The notes below the pieces were generated by a model. The model searched no databases. It had not been told where the DNA came from and was given only the letters and a program-made list of their open reading frames with translations. DNA of 64,000 nucleotides from Ferrovibrio sp. (GTDB lineage Bacteria > Pseudomonadota > Alphaproteobacteria > Ferrovibrionales > Ferrovibrionaceae). Location of the stretch: the NCBI RefSeq assembly GCF_017994015.1, contig NZ_JAGOLP010000014.1, positions 21,544 to 85,543 of the forward strand, read 5' to 3'. The translations under genes and the position numbers were made by a program. Shown here piece after piece: positions 17,987 to 28,310 of this stretch (positions within the stretch are counted from its first letter, which is position 1; each line of letters opens with the position of its first letter).

Positions 17987-19075
17987 ATGCGCGCGCTTTC
18001 AGCCCTTGCCCTGCTGGCCAGTTTTGGCCTTGCTGCCTGCGATCAGCCGCCGCCGCCGCCCGAGCCGATCCGCCCGGTGCGGGTTGCCACCGTCACACCA
18101 CAGGCCTTTGAGGGCCGCTCCACCTATACCGGCGAAGTGCGCGCCCGCTATGAAACCAATGTCGCCTTCCGCATTGGCGGCAAGATCGTGGCGCGTTATG
18201 TCGAGATCGGTTCCGAGGTCAAGAAGGGCACGCTGCTGGCGCGGCTTGATCCCGAAGATACCCGGCTGGCGATTGAGAATGCCCGCGCCCAGGTGAATGC
18301 GGCGCAGGCCGATCACAATCAGGCGCAGATTGACCTGGCGCGGTATCGCAAGCTGTATGAAACAAAGGTGATCAGCCAGGCCGAGATCGACCGGCGCGGC
18401 ACCGTGGCGGATTCCGCCGCCGCGCGGCTGGAAAGCGCCCGCTCGCAATTGCGCGTGACGCAGAACCAAATGGCCTATACCGAATTGAATGCCGATGCCG
18501 ATGGCGTCATCACCTCGATTGCGGTGGAAGCCGGCCAGGTGGTTTCAGCCGGCCAGACCGTGTTGCGCCTGGCGCGGCCGGAAGAAAAGGAAGTGGTTTT
18601 CAATGTTGCCGAGAACCGCCTGGATGAATTGCGCGGCGCCTCGGCAATCCGTATCAGCCTGTGGGCGCAGCCCGACCAGACCTATGCCGGCGTGGTGCGC
18701 GAAATTGCGCCCGGCGCCGATCCGGTGACGCGCACCTATGCGGTGAAGGTGAGTGTGCAGAATGCACCTGCCGCAATGCGGCTGGGCATGACCGCCAGTG
18801 TGGCGATCCTGCGGCGCGGAGACGAAGGCATGGTGGCGTTGCCACTTTCGGCGCTTTATCAGGAGAAGGACAAGCCGGCGGTGTGGGTGTTCGATCCGGC
18901 CAGCGAAACCGTGGCATTGCGGCCGGTGCAGGTTTCTTCCTATGTCGAACGCTATGTGCTGATCAAGGATGGCCTCAAGCGTGGCGAGAAGGTTGTGACC
19001 GCCGGGGTGCATAAGCTGATCCCGAACCAGAAGGTGCGGCTGCTGCCGGAAGCCGGCCAGGAGAGCAAGTCGTGA
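17987..19075 (+). CDS. RND efflux periplasmic adaptor (membrane fusion protein), lipoprotein
   Basis: A 362-residue adaptor linking an RND pump to an outer membrane channel. Residues 1-18 are a lipoprotein signal with lipobox LAAC (lipidated C18), then a Pro-rich spacer. A split lipoyl domain flanks an alpha-helical hairpin (about 95-145), followed by beta-barrel and membrane-proximal domains. It overlaps the pump gene by 4 bases (GTGA). No outer membrane factor gene adjoins, so a shared TolC-like protein is expected. Confidence 0.93.
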   Translation: MRALSALALLASFGLAACDQPPPPPEPIRPVRVATVTPQAFEGRSTYTGEVRARYETNVAFRIGGKIVARYVEIGSEVKKGTLLARLDPEDTRLAIENARAQVNAAQADHNQAQIDLARYRKLYETKVISQAEIDRRGTVADSAAARLESARSQLRVTQNQMAYTELNADADGVITSIAVEAGQVVSAGQTVLRLARPEEKEVVFNVAENRLDELRGASAIRISLWAQPDQTYAGVVREIAPGADPVTRTYAVKVSVQNAPAAMRLGMTASVAILRRGDEGMVALPLSALYQEKDKPAVWVFDPASETVALRPVQVSSYVERYVLIKDGLKRGEKVVTAGVHKLIPNQKVRLLPEAGQESKS

Positions 19076-22000
19076 GCCAGACTGATCTGGAGCGCGGCAA
19101 TCTTTCCGCCTGGGCGCTGAAGCATCCCTCGCTGATCGGCTTCCTGATCGTGGTGCTGCTGCTGTCTGGTGCCATGTCGTATTTCAGCCTGGGGCGGGCG
19201 GAAGACCCGGATTTCACCTTCAAGCTGATGATCGTGCGCACCAACTGGCCCGGCGCCACGGCGCGCGAGATGGAATTGCAGGTTACCGACAAGATCGAGA
19301 AGAAACTTCAGGAAACACCCTGGCTCAGCCATGTGATGAGTTATTCCAAGGCGGGTGAATCCACCGTCTATGTGGTGCTGCGCGATGATACGCCGCCGAA
19401 GCAGGTGGAGGGCGTATGGTATCAGGTGCGCAAGAAGGTCAACGATATTCGGCATACCCTGCCACAGGGCAGCCAGGGGCCATTTTTCAACGATGAATTC
19501 GGTGACACATTCGGCACCATCTATGCCTTCACCTCGGATGGTTTCACGCATCGCGAATTGAAGGATTATGTTGAGGATGTGCGCGAGGAATTGCTGCGTA
19601 TCCGCGATGTGGGCAAGGCCGATCTGCTCGGTGTGCAGCCCGAGCGTATCTATATCGAATTCTCCAACAAGAAGCTGGCCAGCCTGGGTGTTTCGCCACA
19701 GCAGATCATGGATGTGGTGCAGCAGCAGAATTCGCAGGCCGCTTCCGGCATTGTGCAGACCGCTTCTGATCGCATCTACACCCGTGTCTCAGGTGATTTC
19801 CAGGATGTGCGGGCGCTGACCGAATTGTCGATCCAGGCCAATGGCCGCCTGCTGCGGCTGGGCGATATCGCCGAGATCAAGCGCGACTATGTTGATCCAC
19901 CCTCGGCGCAGTTCCGTTATAATGGCGAACCGGCCATCGGCCTTGCCATCTCGATGGCCAAGGGCGGCAACATGATCCAGCTTGGCGAACGCCTGAAGCC
20001 GGTGCTGGCGCAGATCAAGGCCAATATGCCGATTGGCATTGATGTGCATCAGGTCGCCGATCAGCCCGAAGTGGTGCAGCGCAGTATCGACGAATTCATG
20101 AAGGTGCTGCTCGAAGCCGTGGTTATTGTGCTCGGCGTCAGTTTCCTCAGCCTCGGTCTGCGTTCCGGCCTGGTGGTGGCACTCTGTATCCCGCTGGTGC
20201 TGGCGATCACCTTTGTCTGCATGCAGATATTCGGCATCGACTTCCAGCGCATTTCGCTCGGCGCGCTGATTATCGCGCTGGGCCTGCTGGTGGATGATGC
20301 GATTATCGCGGTGGAGATGATGCAGGTGAAGATGGAGCAGGGCTGGGATCGCTTCAAGGCGGCCAGCTTCGCCTATAAATCCACCGCCTTCCCGATGCTC
20401 ACCGGCACGCTGATCACCGCTGCTGGCTTTGTGCCAGTGGGCTTCGCCAAATCCTCAGCCGGCGAATACACGTTTTCGATTTTCGCCGTCGTCACGATTT
20501 CGCTGGTGGTGTCGTGGATCGTGGCAGTGATTTTCACGCCGTTTATCGGCTTCAAGCTGCTGCCCAGCCCGAAGCCCGGCCATGCCCATGACGACCTGCA
20601 CAAGCGCGGTGTCTATGCCTATATCCGGCCGGTCATCGCCTGGTGCGTGCGTTTCAAGTGGGTGGTGATTGTCATCACGCTGGGCTTCTTTGCCCTGTCG
20701 GTGTTCGGCTTCAAGTTTGTGCAGCAGCAGTTTTTCCCCAGTTCCAACCGGCCCGAATTGATGGTGGATTTGCGTCTGCCGCAGGGCGCCAGCATTGCCG
20801 CCACCCAGGTGGAAGCCGAGAAGCTGGAAGCGATGCTGAAGGGCGATCCGGATATCGAGAATTTCACCAGCTATATCGGCAGCGGCGCGCCGCGCTTTTA
20901 TCTGCCGCTGGATATCCAGTTGCCGAATGATAATTTCGCCCAGATCGTGGTGCTGACCAAGGGCGATGCAGAGCGCGAACGGCTGCGCACCAAGCTGATC
21001 CAGGCTTTCCAGGAGGATTTCACGCTGCTGCGTGGCCGTGTCAACCGGCTGGAAAACGGCCCGCCGGTCGGCTTTCCGGTGCAGTTCCGCATCAGCGGGC
21101 CAGACCCGATGGAAGTGCGCCGCATTGCCTTCCAGGTCGCCGATGTGATGCGCGCCAATCAGAATACCCGCGATGTGAATCTGGATTGGAACGAACTCAG
21201 CAAAACCGTGCGGCTGGATGTTGACCAGGCCAAGGCGCGCCTGCTGGGCATCTCATCGCAGGATTTGGCGGCGGCGCTGAATGCGGCGCTCTCCGGCGTC
21301 ACCATCACACAATATCGCGAAGGCAAGGAATTGATTGACGTGGTGGCGCGTGCCGAGGCGGCGGAACGGCTCAGCCTGTCCGGCATCAAGGATCTGAATG
21401 TTGGTGGCTCGGGCGACAATGCCCGCTCGGTGCCGCTGACCCAGGTGGCCGAGGTGCGCTATGCGCTGGAGGAGGGCATCATCTGGCGCCGTGATCGCCA
21501 GCCGGTGATTACCGCGCGCGCCGATGTGGTGGATGGCATCCAGGCGCCGGTGGTTTCGACCCAGATCGAGCCGTTGCTGAACGATCTGCGCAAGCAACTT
21601 CTGCCGGGCTATCGCATCGTGATGGGCGGTGCCATCGAGGAAAGCGCCAAGGGCAATGCCTCGCTGGCCGCCGTGATGCCGGTGATGGTGCTGATCATGG
21701 TCACGCTGCTGATGATCCAGTTGCAATCCGTGTCGCGCATGCTGCTGGTGCTGCTCACCGCGCCGCTCGGCCTGATCGGCATCACCGCCGCTCTGCTGCT
21801 GTTCAATGTGCCGTTCGGCTTTGTTGCGCTGCTTGGCGCGATTGCCCTGGCCGGCATGATCATGCGCAATTCGGTGATCCTGGTGGATCAGATCGAGCAG
21901 GATATCCGCGCCGGCCATGCCGCGTTTGAGGCCATCGTGGATGCCACCATGCGGCGTTTCCGCCCGATCATGCTCACCGCGCTGGCCGCTATCCTGGCGA

Positions 22001-22149
22001 TGATCCCGCTGTCACGCTCGAATTTCTGGGGGCCGATGGCGGTGGCGATCATGGGCGGCCTGGCGGTGGCCACGCTGCTTACCGTGCTGTTCCTGCCGGC
22101 GCTTTATGCCGCCTGGTTCCGCGTCAAGCCGGAGAAAGCTCCGGCCTGA
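19072..22149 (+). CDS. RND-family multidrug efflux permease (AcrB-like)
   Basis: A 1025-residue inner membrane pump driven by the proton gradient, with twelve helices and two large periplasmic loops. The proton-relay aspartates are D408 and D409 in GLLVDDAI on helix 4, the same position as in AcrB. A C-terminal IALAGMIMRNSVILVDQIE segment matches helix 10-11 of the family. Substrates are unknown. The GTG start overlaps the adaptor stop. The gene ends 4 bases before the convergent peptide transporter operon. Confidence 0.95.
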   Translation: MSQTDLERGNLSAWALKHPSLIGFLIVVLLLSGAMSYFSLGRAEDPDFTFKLMIVRTNWPGATAREMELQVTDKIEKKLQETPWLSHVMSYSKAGESTVYVVLRDDTPPKQVEGVWYQVRKKVNDIRHTLPQGSQGPFFNDEFGDTFGTIYAFTSDGFTHRELKDYVEDVREELLRIRDVGKADLLGVQPERIYIEFSNKKLASLGVSPQQIMDVVQQQNSQAASGIVQTASDRIYTRVSGDFQDVRALTELSIQANGRLLRLGDIAEIKRDYVDPPSAQFRYNGEPAIGLAISMAKGGNMIQLGERLKPVLAQIKANMPIGIDVHQVADQPEVVQRSIDEFMKVLLEAVVIVLGVSFLSLGLRSGLVVALCIPLVLAITFVCMQIFGIDFQRISLGALIIALGLLVDDAIIAVEMMQVKMEQGWDRFKAASFAYKSTAFPMLTGTLITAAGFVPVGFAKSSAGEYTFSIFAVVTISLVVSWIVAVIFTPFIGFKLLPSPKPGHAHDDLHKRGVYAYIRPVIAWCVRFKWVVIVITLGFFALSVFGFKFVQQQFFPSSNRPELMVDLRLPQGASIAATQVEAEKLEAMLKGDPDIENFTSYIGSGAPRFYLPLDIQLPNDNFAQIVVLTKGDAERERLRTKLIQAFQEDFTLLRGRVNRLENGPPVGFPVQFRISGPDPMEVRRIAFQVADVMRANQNTRDVNLDWNELSKTVRLDVDQAKARLLGISSQDLAAALNAALSGVTITQYREGKELIDVVARAEAAERLSLSGIKDLNVGGSGDNARSVPLTQVAEVRYALEEGIIWRRDRQPVITARADVVDGIQAPVVSTQIEPLLNDLRKQLLPGYRIVMGGAIEESAKGNASLAAVMPVMVLIMVTLLMIQLQSVSRMLLVLLTAPLGLIGITAALLLFNVPFGFVALLGAIALAGMIMRNSVILVDQIEQDIRAGHAAFEAIVDATMRRFRPIMLTALAAILAMIPLSRSNFWGPMAVAIMGGLAVATLLTVLFLPALYAAWFRVKPEKAPA

Positions 22150-22153
22150 GAGA

Positions 22154-23152
22154 TCAGGCCTGATCGTTCAGGTGGCAGGCACTGAGCCGGTTCGGTGCCA
22201 CCTCACGCAACACAGGCTTTTCCGCCTTGCAGCGCGGCATGGCATGCGGGCAGCGCGGATGGAAATGGCAGCCGCTGGGCGGTTCCAGCGGTGAGGGGAT
22301 TTCGCCGCTGATCGGCGTGTAGTCGCGTCGCTTGGCCACCAGCTTCGGCGCTTCCGCCAGCAAAGCCTGAGTATAGGGATGATTGGCGCCCTTGAACAAT
22401 TCCTCGGTCGGCGCGCTTTCCACCACGCGGCCGAGATACATGATCACCACGCGGTCGGAGAGATGCTCCACCACCGCCAGGTTATGGCTGATGAACAGGT
22501 AGGTCAGGTTAAGCTGTTCGCGCAGGTCCATGAACAGGTTCAGCACCTGGGCCTGGATCGACACATCGAGCGCCGCCACGGCTTCGTCGCAAACGATGAA
22601 GCGCGGTTTCACGGCCAGGGCGCGGGCGATGCCGATGCGCTGGCGTTGGCCGCCAGAGAATTGATGCGGGAAACGCTTCTTGTAGCGCGGATCAAGGCCG
22701 ACTTGCAGCAGCATGGCCTCCACATAGGCATCCTGCTCGTTGCGCTTGATCAGATCATGCGCCAGCGGCGCCTCGCCGATGATGTCCTCCACCCGCATGC
22801 GCGGATTGAGCGAAGCATAGGGGTCCTGGAAGATCATCTGCACGGCGAGCTTGTAGGCCCTGCGCTCGGCCGCGCTCATCGTGGCGATATCCTTGCCCTC
22901 GAAACGCATGCTGCCTTCGGTGACATCCATGATGCCGGCAACGATGCGGCCCAGCGTGCTCTTGCCGCAGCCGCTTTCGCCCACCAGGCCAACCACTTCG
23001 CCATGCTTCACGCTCAGCGAAACGCCATCCACCGCATGTACGGCGCGTTCCTGCATGCCGGCGCCCAGCAGGTTGGCCAGCTTGGCGGCAAAATCCAGCT
23101 TCCAGACGAAGCGCTTCGAGATATTCTCAAGATCAAGCATGGTGGTTGACAT
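22154..23152 (-). CDS. Peptide/nickel-type ABC transporter ATPase (DppF/OppF)
   Basis: One of two ATPases of an oligopeptide-type importer. 332 residues with Walker [10 protein letters not shown] near residue 60, signature [10 protein letters not shown], and Walker [13 protein letters not shown], plus the C-terminal oligopeptide extension with a [14 protein letters not shown] cluster of cysteines likely binding a 4Fe-4S cluster. Last gene of a four-gene operon running from 26031 down to 22154 with gaps of 2-4 bases or 4-base overlaps. Confidence 0.94.
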   Translation of the reverse strand: MSTTMLDLENISKRFVWKLDFAAKLANLLGAGMQERAVHAVDGVSLSVKHGEVVGLVGESGCGKSTLGRIVAGIMDVTEGSMRFEGKDIATMSAAERRAYKLAVQMIFQDPYASLNPRMRVEDIIGEAPLAHDLIKRNEQDAYVEAMLLQVGLDPRYKKRFPHQFSGGQRQRIGIARALAVKPRFIVCDEAVAALDVSIQAQVLNLFMDLREQLNLTYLFISHNLAVVEHLSDRVVIMYLGRVVESAPTEELFKGANHPYTQALLAEAPKLVAKRRDYTPISGEIPSPLEPPSGCHFHPRCPHAMPRCKAEKPVLREVAPNRLSACHLNDQA

Positions 23153-23154
23153 CG

Positions 23155-24138
23155 TTATAGCCCCCCGCTCATCGGGTGCTGGCAGCGCACACCATGGCCG
23201 GGGCTCAGTTCCAGCAGGTCAGGCATGCTGTCACAGGCAGCATCGGCATAGTCGCAGCGGGTCTTGAAACGGCACCCCGGCGGCAGGTTCAGCAAGGGCG
23301 GCGTCATGCCGGGAATCTGATAGAGCCGCTTGCCGCGCCCGCCCATATTGCCATGCGTGCCGGGCACCGAGCCAATCAGGCCGGCGGTGTAGGGGTGGCG
23401 CGGATGCTCGATCACATCAGCCACGCTGCCGGTTTCAACGATGCGGCCGGCATACATCACCATAACGCGGTCGGCCAGGCCGGCCACCACGGAAAGGTCA
23501 TGGGTGATCCAGATCAGCGCCGTGCCGGTCTCGCGGCATAGTTTGCGCACTTCATACAGAATCTGGCCCTGGATGGTCACGTCCAGCGCCGTGGTCGGCT
23601 CGTCGGCGATGATCAGTTCCGGCTTGTTCAGCAGGGCGGTGGCAATGGCGATACGCTGCCGCATGCCGCCGGAAAGCTGGTGCGGATAGGCCAGCAGGCG
23701 ATCTTCCGGCGCGGCAATGCCCACCGCCTTCAGCGTCTCCACGGCGCGGGCGCGGGCGGCGGCCTCGCTCACCTTGTCATGCGCCTGCACCGCCTCAATC
23801 ATCTGCGTATCGACGCGCAACACCGGATTGAGCGTCATCATCGGATCCTGGAAGATCATGGCGATGCTCTTGCCGCGCAACTGGCGCAGCCGGTCCGGCT
23901 TGGCCTGGGCGATATCCTCGCCCTTGAACAGCACGCGACCGGCGGCGATATGGCCTGGTTGGTCGAGCAGGCCGATGATCGAGAAGCCGGTAATGCTTTT
24001 GCCCGAGCCGCTTTCGCCCACCAGGCCGAGAATTTCGCCCTGGTTGACCTCGAAGCTGACACCATCCACCGCCCGCACCACGCCGTCGCGGGTCGGGAAA
24101 TGTGTTTCCAGGTTTTCGACTTTCAATGTGGGGGTCAT
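23155..24138 (-). CDS. Peptide/nickel-type ABC transporter ATPase (DppD/OppD)
   Basis: Partner ATPase, 327 residues. Walker A GESGSGKSITG near residue 40, signature LSGGMRQR, Walker B IIADEPTTALDV, and a C-terminal CRFKTRCDYADAAC cysteine cluster as in its partner. Powers import through the two permeases encoded just upstream. Start at ATG 24138. Confidence 0.94.
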   Translation of the reverse strand: MTPTLKVENLETHFPTRDGVVRAVDGVSFEVNQGEILGLVGESGSGKSITGFSIIGLLDQPGHIAAGRVLFKGEDIAQAKPDRLRQLRGKSIAMIFQDPMMTLNPVLRVDTQMIEAVQAHDKVSEAAARARAVETLKAVGIAAPEDRLLAYPHQLSGGMRQRIAIATALLNKPELIIADEPTTALDVTIQGQILYEVRKLCRETGTALIWITHDLSVVAGLADRVMVMYAGRIVETGSVADVIEHPRHPYTAGLIGSVPGTHGNMGGRGKRLYQIPGMTPPLLNLPPGCRFKTRCDYADAACDSMPDLLELSPGHGVRCQHPMSGGL

Positions 24139-24142
24139 TGCG

Positions 24143-25060
24143 TCAACGCTTGAGGCGGGGGTTGAGCACGTCGCGCAGCTGGTCGCCCACCAGATTGATC
24201 GCCACGATCACTAAGGTAAGCACGATGCCGGGAAACATCGAAATCCAGTAAACGCCGCTGAGCAGGAAGTCGAAGCCATTGGCGATCAGCATGCCGAGCG
24301 AGGGTTCAGTCACCGGCACACCGAGGCCAAGGAAACTGAGCGTGGCTTCCAGCGTGATCGAGCGCGCGATATCCACGGTGGCAATCACGATCAGCGGCGG
24401 CAGGCAATTGGGCAGCAGATGGCGCCACAGGATGCGGCTGCGGCTGAGGCCCAGGCAGCGCGCCGCCTCAACATATTCCTTGTTGCGTTCCACCAGCGCG
24501 GCGCCGCGTGCGGCACGGGCGAAATACGCCCATTGCACCGCCACCAGCGCCATGATCACCTTGTCCACGCCATTGCCCAGCACCGCCAGCAGGATCAGCG
24601 CCACCAGGATGGCGGGGAAGGAAAGCTGGATATCGACGATGCGCATGATCAGGGTTTCCACCCCGCCGCCGAAATAGGCCGCCGCCAGGCCGGCCGCGGC
24701 GCCGATTGCCAAAGCGCAGCTTACCGCCACCACGCCAACAAACAGGCTGATGCGCAAGCCGTGCAGCATGGCCGACAGCATGTCGCGGCCCTGGCCATCC
24801 GAACCGAGCCAGAATACCAGGCCATCGCCGGAAAGCTGGCCCGGCGCCAGGCGCGAATCCATGATGTCGAGCTTGGCAAGGTCATAGGGATCTTGCGGCG
24901 AAATCCACGGTGCCAGCAAAGCCGCCAGCAAGGCGAGGGCAAACAGCGCCAAGCCAAACAAAGCCAGCTTGCTTTCGGCAAATTCCGAAACGATCCGCTG
25001 CAACGGGGTTTGCGCCGGCGCCGGCGCCGTAATCGGGGAAGCCACGCTCTGGCTGCTCAT
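24143..25060 (-). CDS. Peptide/nickel-type ABC transporter permease (DppC)
   Basis: A 305-residue permease with an N-terminal OppC-type helix (residues 32-54), a periplasmic loop, then five helices carrying the EAA loop (EYVEAARCLGLSRSRILWRHLLPN). Start fixed at ATG 25060, which overlaps the upstream dppB stop by 4 bases; the frame is open further but that part is antisense-like to dppB. Confidence 0.94.
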   Translation of the reverse strand: MSSQSVASPITAPAPAQTPLQRIVSEFAESKLALFGLALFALALLAALLAPWISPQDPYDLAKLDIMDSRLAPGQLSGDGLVFWLGSDGQGRDMLSAMLHGLRISLFVGVVAVSCALAIGAAAGLAAAYFGGGVETLIMRIVDIQLSFPAILVALILLAVLGNGVDKVIMALVAVQWAYFARAARGAALVERNKEYVEAARCLGLSRSRILWRHLLPNCLPPLIVIATVDIARSITLEATLSFLGLGVPVTEPSLGMLIANGFDFLLSGVYWISMFPGIVLTLVIVAINLVGDQLRDVLNPRLKR

Positions 25061-26031
25061 TTTGCGCCTCCCAGCCGCACGCGCGGGTCCAGCACGGTAT
25101 ACAGGATATCCACCACCAGATTGATCACCACCAGCAGAAACACCACCACCATCAGATAGGCCACGATCACCGGCCGGTCGAGCTGGTTGATCGAATCGAT
25201 CAGCAGCTTGCCCATGCCGGGCCAGGAGAAGATGGTTTCGGTGATCACGGCGAAGGCGATCAGCGCGCCAAGTTCCAGGCCGGTGATGGTGACTACCGGC
25301 ACCAGGATATTCTTCAGGATATGCACGCCGATCACACGGCGTTCGCTGAGGCCCTTGGCACGGGCGAATTTCACATAATCCATTAGCATCACCTCGCGCG
25401 CAGTGGCGCGCGCCAGACGCACGATCAGGGCGCATTTTGAAAGCGCCAGCGTCACCGCCGGCAGCAGGATGTGATGCCAGCCCTTCACGGTCAGCACGCT
25501 GAGTTGCAGGCCCAGCACATCCACGGTGGGGCCGCGGCCGGAAGCCGGCATGATGCCGAGCTGCACTGCAAAGACCATGATCAGCATCAGCCCGACCCAG
25601 AAATTCGGCAGGCTGAAACCCAGCACCGAGCCGGCCATGATGGCGCGGGCACCGAGGCTCTCATGCCGCAGGCCGGCATAAACCCCGAGCGGCAGGCCGA
25701 TCAGCACCGCCATCACCGTGGCGGTGATGGCAAGTTCCAGCGTTGCCGGCATCCGTTCCAGGATCAGCGCCATGGCCGGCTGGCCGTAGACAAAAGACTT
25801 GCCGAATTCGCCAATAAAGGCCGAACCGACAAAGCGCATGTATTGCACCCAGATCGGCTGATCCAGGCCTAGCGCCTTGGAGATTTGCTCGCGGTCAATC
25901 TCGGTGGCTTCCGGGCTGGCCAGCACCGCCAGCGGATCGCCCAGCAGATAGATGCCGCCAAAGACCAGCACCGACATCACAGCCACGACCAGCGCCGCTT
26001 GCAGCAGGCGCCGGATGATGAAAACCAACAT
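25057..26031 (-). CDS. Peptide/nickel-type ABC transporter permease (DppB)
   Basis: First gene of the operon; 324 residues with six helices and the EAA loop (DYVKFARAKGLSERRVIGVHILKN). With DppC it forms the membrane channel of an importer for di- or oligopeptides or related compounds. No substrate-binding protein gene lies on either side, which is unusual for this class. Confidence 0.94.
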   Translation of the reverse strand: MLVFIIRRLLQAALVVAVMSVLVFGGIYLLGDPLAVLASPEATEIDREQISKALGLDQPIWVQYMRFVGSAFIGEFGKSFVYGQPAMALILERMPATLELAITATVMAVLIGLPLGVYAGLRHESLGARAIMAGSVLGFSLPNFWVGLMLIMVFAVQLGIMPASGRGPTVDVLGLQLSVLTVKGWHHILLPAVTLALSKCALIVRLARATAREVMLMDYVKFARAKGLSERRVIGVHILKNILVPVVTITGLELGALIAFAVITETIFSWPGMGKLLIDSINQLDRPVIVAYLMVVVFLLVVINLVVDILYTVLDPRVRLGGAK

Positions 26032-26149
26032 CCCCCGATGTCCCTATCCGTTATGTTGCGCGGAGCCTAGCGGAAAGTGGGACACGGAACCAGTGCGAAC
26101 CACACTCAACAATGCGCAAAAACTAACCTGCGCAAAAAAACACCTGTAA

Positions 26150-26188
26150 CCCGAAACAGAAACGGCAGCGATGGTTTTCGCTGCCGTT
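26150..26188 (-). terminator. Intrinsic terminator of trcR
   Basis: Perfect 10-bp stem (26161-26170 with 26179-26188); on the minus strand it is followed by TCTGTTTC. It separates trcR from the downstream peptide transporter operon. Confidence 0.75.
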
Positions 26189-26215
26189 ACATCGAAGCCC
26201 AGGGTGAGCGGAAAT

Positions 26216-26857
26216 TCAGTCTTCGTCGCCGTCAATCTCGTCAAGCGGCACGGCGCCGGCAGCGGCAGCCGCAGCCGGCGGCGCTTCGATGCCGGCCCGC
26301 TCGCGCTCGCGCGCTTCCCGCTTTTCCTTGCTGTCGCGCCGCTTGGCGGCCAGCAGCAGCACGCGGTCGAGTTCGGACTGGCTGCAAATGCCCAAGCTGA
26401 CCGGATCGCGCGGCTTGATATTCGGCGCATTCCAATGGGTGCGGCTGCGCACGGAATCAATTGTTGCCTTGGTGGTGCCGAGCAGCTTCTGCACCTGGGC
26501 ATCGCCCACTTCGGGGTGATATTTCAGCAGCCAGGCGATGGCATCCGGGCGATCCTGGCGCTTGGACAGCGGCGTGTAGCGCGCGCCCTTGGTCTTCTGC
26601 CGCGCCAGCGGCACGGTGGGCGCCAGCAGCTTCAGATTGGCGGCAGGATTGGCTTCGCAGCGGGCGATTTCCGCAGCGGTGAGCTGGCTGCTCGCCACCG
26701 GGTCCTGGCCCACAATACCAATGGCAACCTCGCCATCGGCGATGCCCTTCACTTCCAGCGGGTGCAGACCGCAGAAAAACGCGATCTGGTCGAAGGTCAG
26801 CTTGGTATTGTCGATCAGCCAAACGGCGGTGGCTTTGGGCATCAACGGTAGGGCCAT
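26216..26857 (-). CDS. trcR: Cell cycle transcriptional regulator TrcR (DUF1013)
   Basis: A 213-residue protein of the DUF1013 family, found almost only in alphaproteobacteria. The family opening LMPKATAVWLIDNTKLTFDQIAFFCGLH resembles a helix-turn-helix, followed by EVKGIADGEVA and a second HTH-like part near residues 95-135 (AWLLKYHPEVGDAQVQKLLGTT). A charged and Ala-rich tail ends in EIDGDED. Start at ATG 26857 matches the family. The name TrcR comes from database naming of the family; its targets here are unknown. Confidence 0.9.
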   Translation of the reverse strand: MALPLMPKATAVWLIDNTKLTFDQIAFFCGLHPLEVKGIADGEVAIGIVGQDPVASSQLTAAEIARCEANPAANLKLLAPTVPLARQKTKGARYTPLSKRQDRPDAIAWLLKYHPEVGDAQVQKLLGTTKATIDSVRSRTHWNAPNIKPRDPVSLGICSQSELDRVLLLAAKRRDSKEKREARERERAGIEAPPAAAAAAGAVPLDEIDGDED

Positions 26858-27020
26858 GAGACGCATCCTTCTAGGCCGGGCAGCCGAGTGAGGTATGCCG
26901 GGCAGCCGGTTAGAGCCGCCCCGGTCCACGCCAGGCTGGGGGTGTCCGGAAATCGGGCGCCACTATACCCGAGCCGGCGCCCAACGCAACCGCCGAGCGG
27001 CTAGCTTTGCGCCATTATGT

Positions 27021-28016
27021 TCAAATGGTTAGCAAAACTTTGCCGATATGATCCCCCTGGTCCAGCCGGGCATGGGCCGCGCCGGCCTGGGCCAGCGGGA
27101 AGCGGGAATCGATCACCGGCCTGATCTTGCCGGCGGCGAAGGCGGGCCACACTTTGGCTTCCAGCGCGGCGGCAATGGCGCCCTTGAACGGCACCGGCCG
27201 GGGCCGCAAAGTCGAGCCGGTGATGCTCAGGCGGCGGCGCATCACATGGCTCAGCTCGGCTTCGCCCTTGGGGCCGCCTTGCAGGGCGATGATCACCAGC
27301 CGGCCGTCATCGGCCAGGGCCTTGATGTTGCGCGGCAGGTAGCTGCCGCCCACCATGTCCAGGATCACGTTCACGCCACGGCCATCGGTCAATTGCCGGA
27401 TCGCCTCGCCAAAATCCTCGGTCTTGTAGTTGATGCCGCGCTCGGCGCCGAGCTGTTCAACAAAGCGGCATTTGGCATCCGTCCCGGCGGTGGCGAAAAT
27501 ACGCCCGGCGCCGAGTAGCTTGGCAAGCTGGATCGCCGCCACGCCGATGCCGGAAGCACCGCCATGGATCAGGATGCTTTCACCCGGCAGCAGGCCGCCA
27601 CGATCGGCAATGTTGCTCCATACCGTGAACCAGTTTTCCGGTAGCGCAGCGGCTTCTTCCATCGACAGGCCACTCGGGATCGGCAGGCATTGCAGGCCTG
27701 GCGCGGTGCAATATTCGGCATAGCCGCCGCCGGCCACCAAAGCAGTCACCTTGTCGCCAACCTGCCAGCGTGTGGCGGCCTGACCCAGGGCAACAATTTC
27801 GCCGGCCACTTCCAGGCCGGGGATGTCGGGCGCACCGGGCGGCGGCGGATACATGCCGGAACGCTGCAACAGATCAGGCCGGTTCACCCCGGCCACGGCC
27901 ACCTTGATCAGCACTTCGCCGGTTTCCGGCTGTGGCAGCGGGCGCAGGCCCGGCTGCAACACCTCGGGGCCGCCTGGGCTGGTGATCTCGATGGCGGTGA
28001 TCTGCTGCGGCAACAT
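27021..28016 (-). CDS. NAD(P)H:quinone oxidoreductase, PIG3/QOR family
   Basis: A 331-residue medium-chain dehydrogenase without the structural zinc. It has GLEVAGEIVALG near residue 69, and the nucleotide-binding motif HGGASGIGVAAIQLAK near 150. Reduces quinones with NADPH and so limits redox cycling. Divergent from a DUF1192 gene, an arrangement common in alphaproteobacteria. Confidence 0.93.
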   Translation of the reverse strand: MLPQQITAIEITSPGGPEVLQPGLRPLPQPETGEVLIKVAVAGVNRPDLLQRSGMYPPPPGAPDIPGLEVAGEIVALGQAATRWQVGDKVTALVAGGGYAEYCTAPGLQCLPIPSGLSMEEAAALPENWFTVWSNIADRGGLLPGESILIHGGASGIGVAAIQLAKLLGAGRIFATAGTDAKCRFVEQLGAERGINYKTEDFGEAIRQLTDGRGVNVILDMVGGSYLPRNIKALADDGRLVIIALQGGPKGEAELSHVMRRRLSITGSTLRPRPVPFKGAIAAALEAKVWPAFAAGKIRPVIDSRFPLAQAGAAHARLDQGDHIGKVLLTI

Positions 28017-28110
28017 TGGCTTTCCTCCGTTGAATGTCTCCTGCTGATCTAACGCTTGCCGGCGCCTGCGGCAAGGCTAGGATGTTGCAACAGGATCAGG
28101 GAGGGCGGCG

Positions 28111-28287
28111 ATGGATTGGGATGAGGCGATGGGCAAGAAGCCGGCTGCGCCGAAATACGACGTCATGTCGGTTGCCGATCTTGAAGAGCGTATCGCCGAA
28201 TTGCAGGCCGAGATTGAAACCATCCGCCAGGTGATTGCAAAGAAACAGGCGGCGCGCGGCGCAGCCGCGGGCTTCTTCAAACAATAG
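28111..28287 (+). CDS. DUF1192 family small protein
   Basis: A 58-residue protein starting at ATG 28111 with GGGAGG upstream. The centre (VADLEERIAELQAEIETIRQ) is a short coiled coil and the end is FFKQ. It matches DUF1192, a small alphaproteobacterial family of unknown function typically beside this quinone oxidoreductase. Confidence 0.82.
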   Translation: MDWDEAMGKKPAAPKYDVMSVADLEERIAELQAEIETIRQVIAKKQAARGAAAGFFKQ

Positions 28288-28310
28288 GCCCAAGCAACCG
28301 GGCCATGGCC

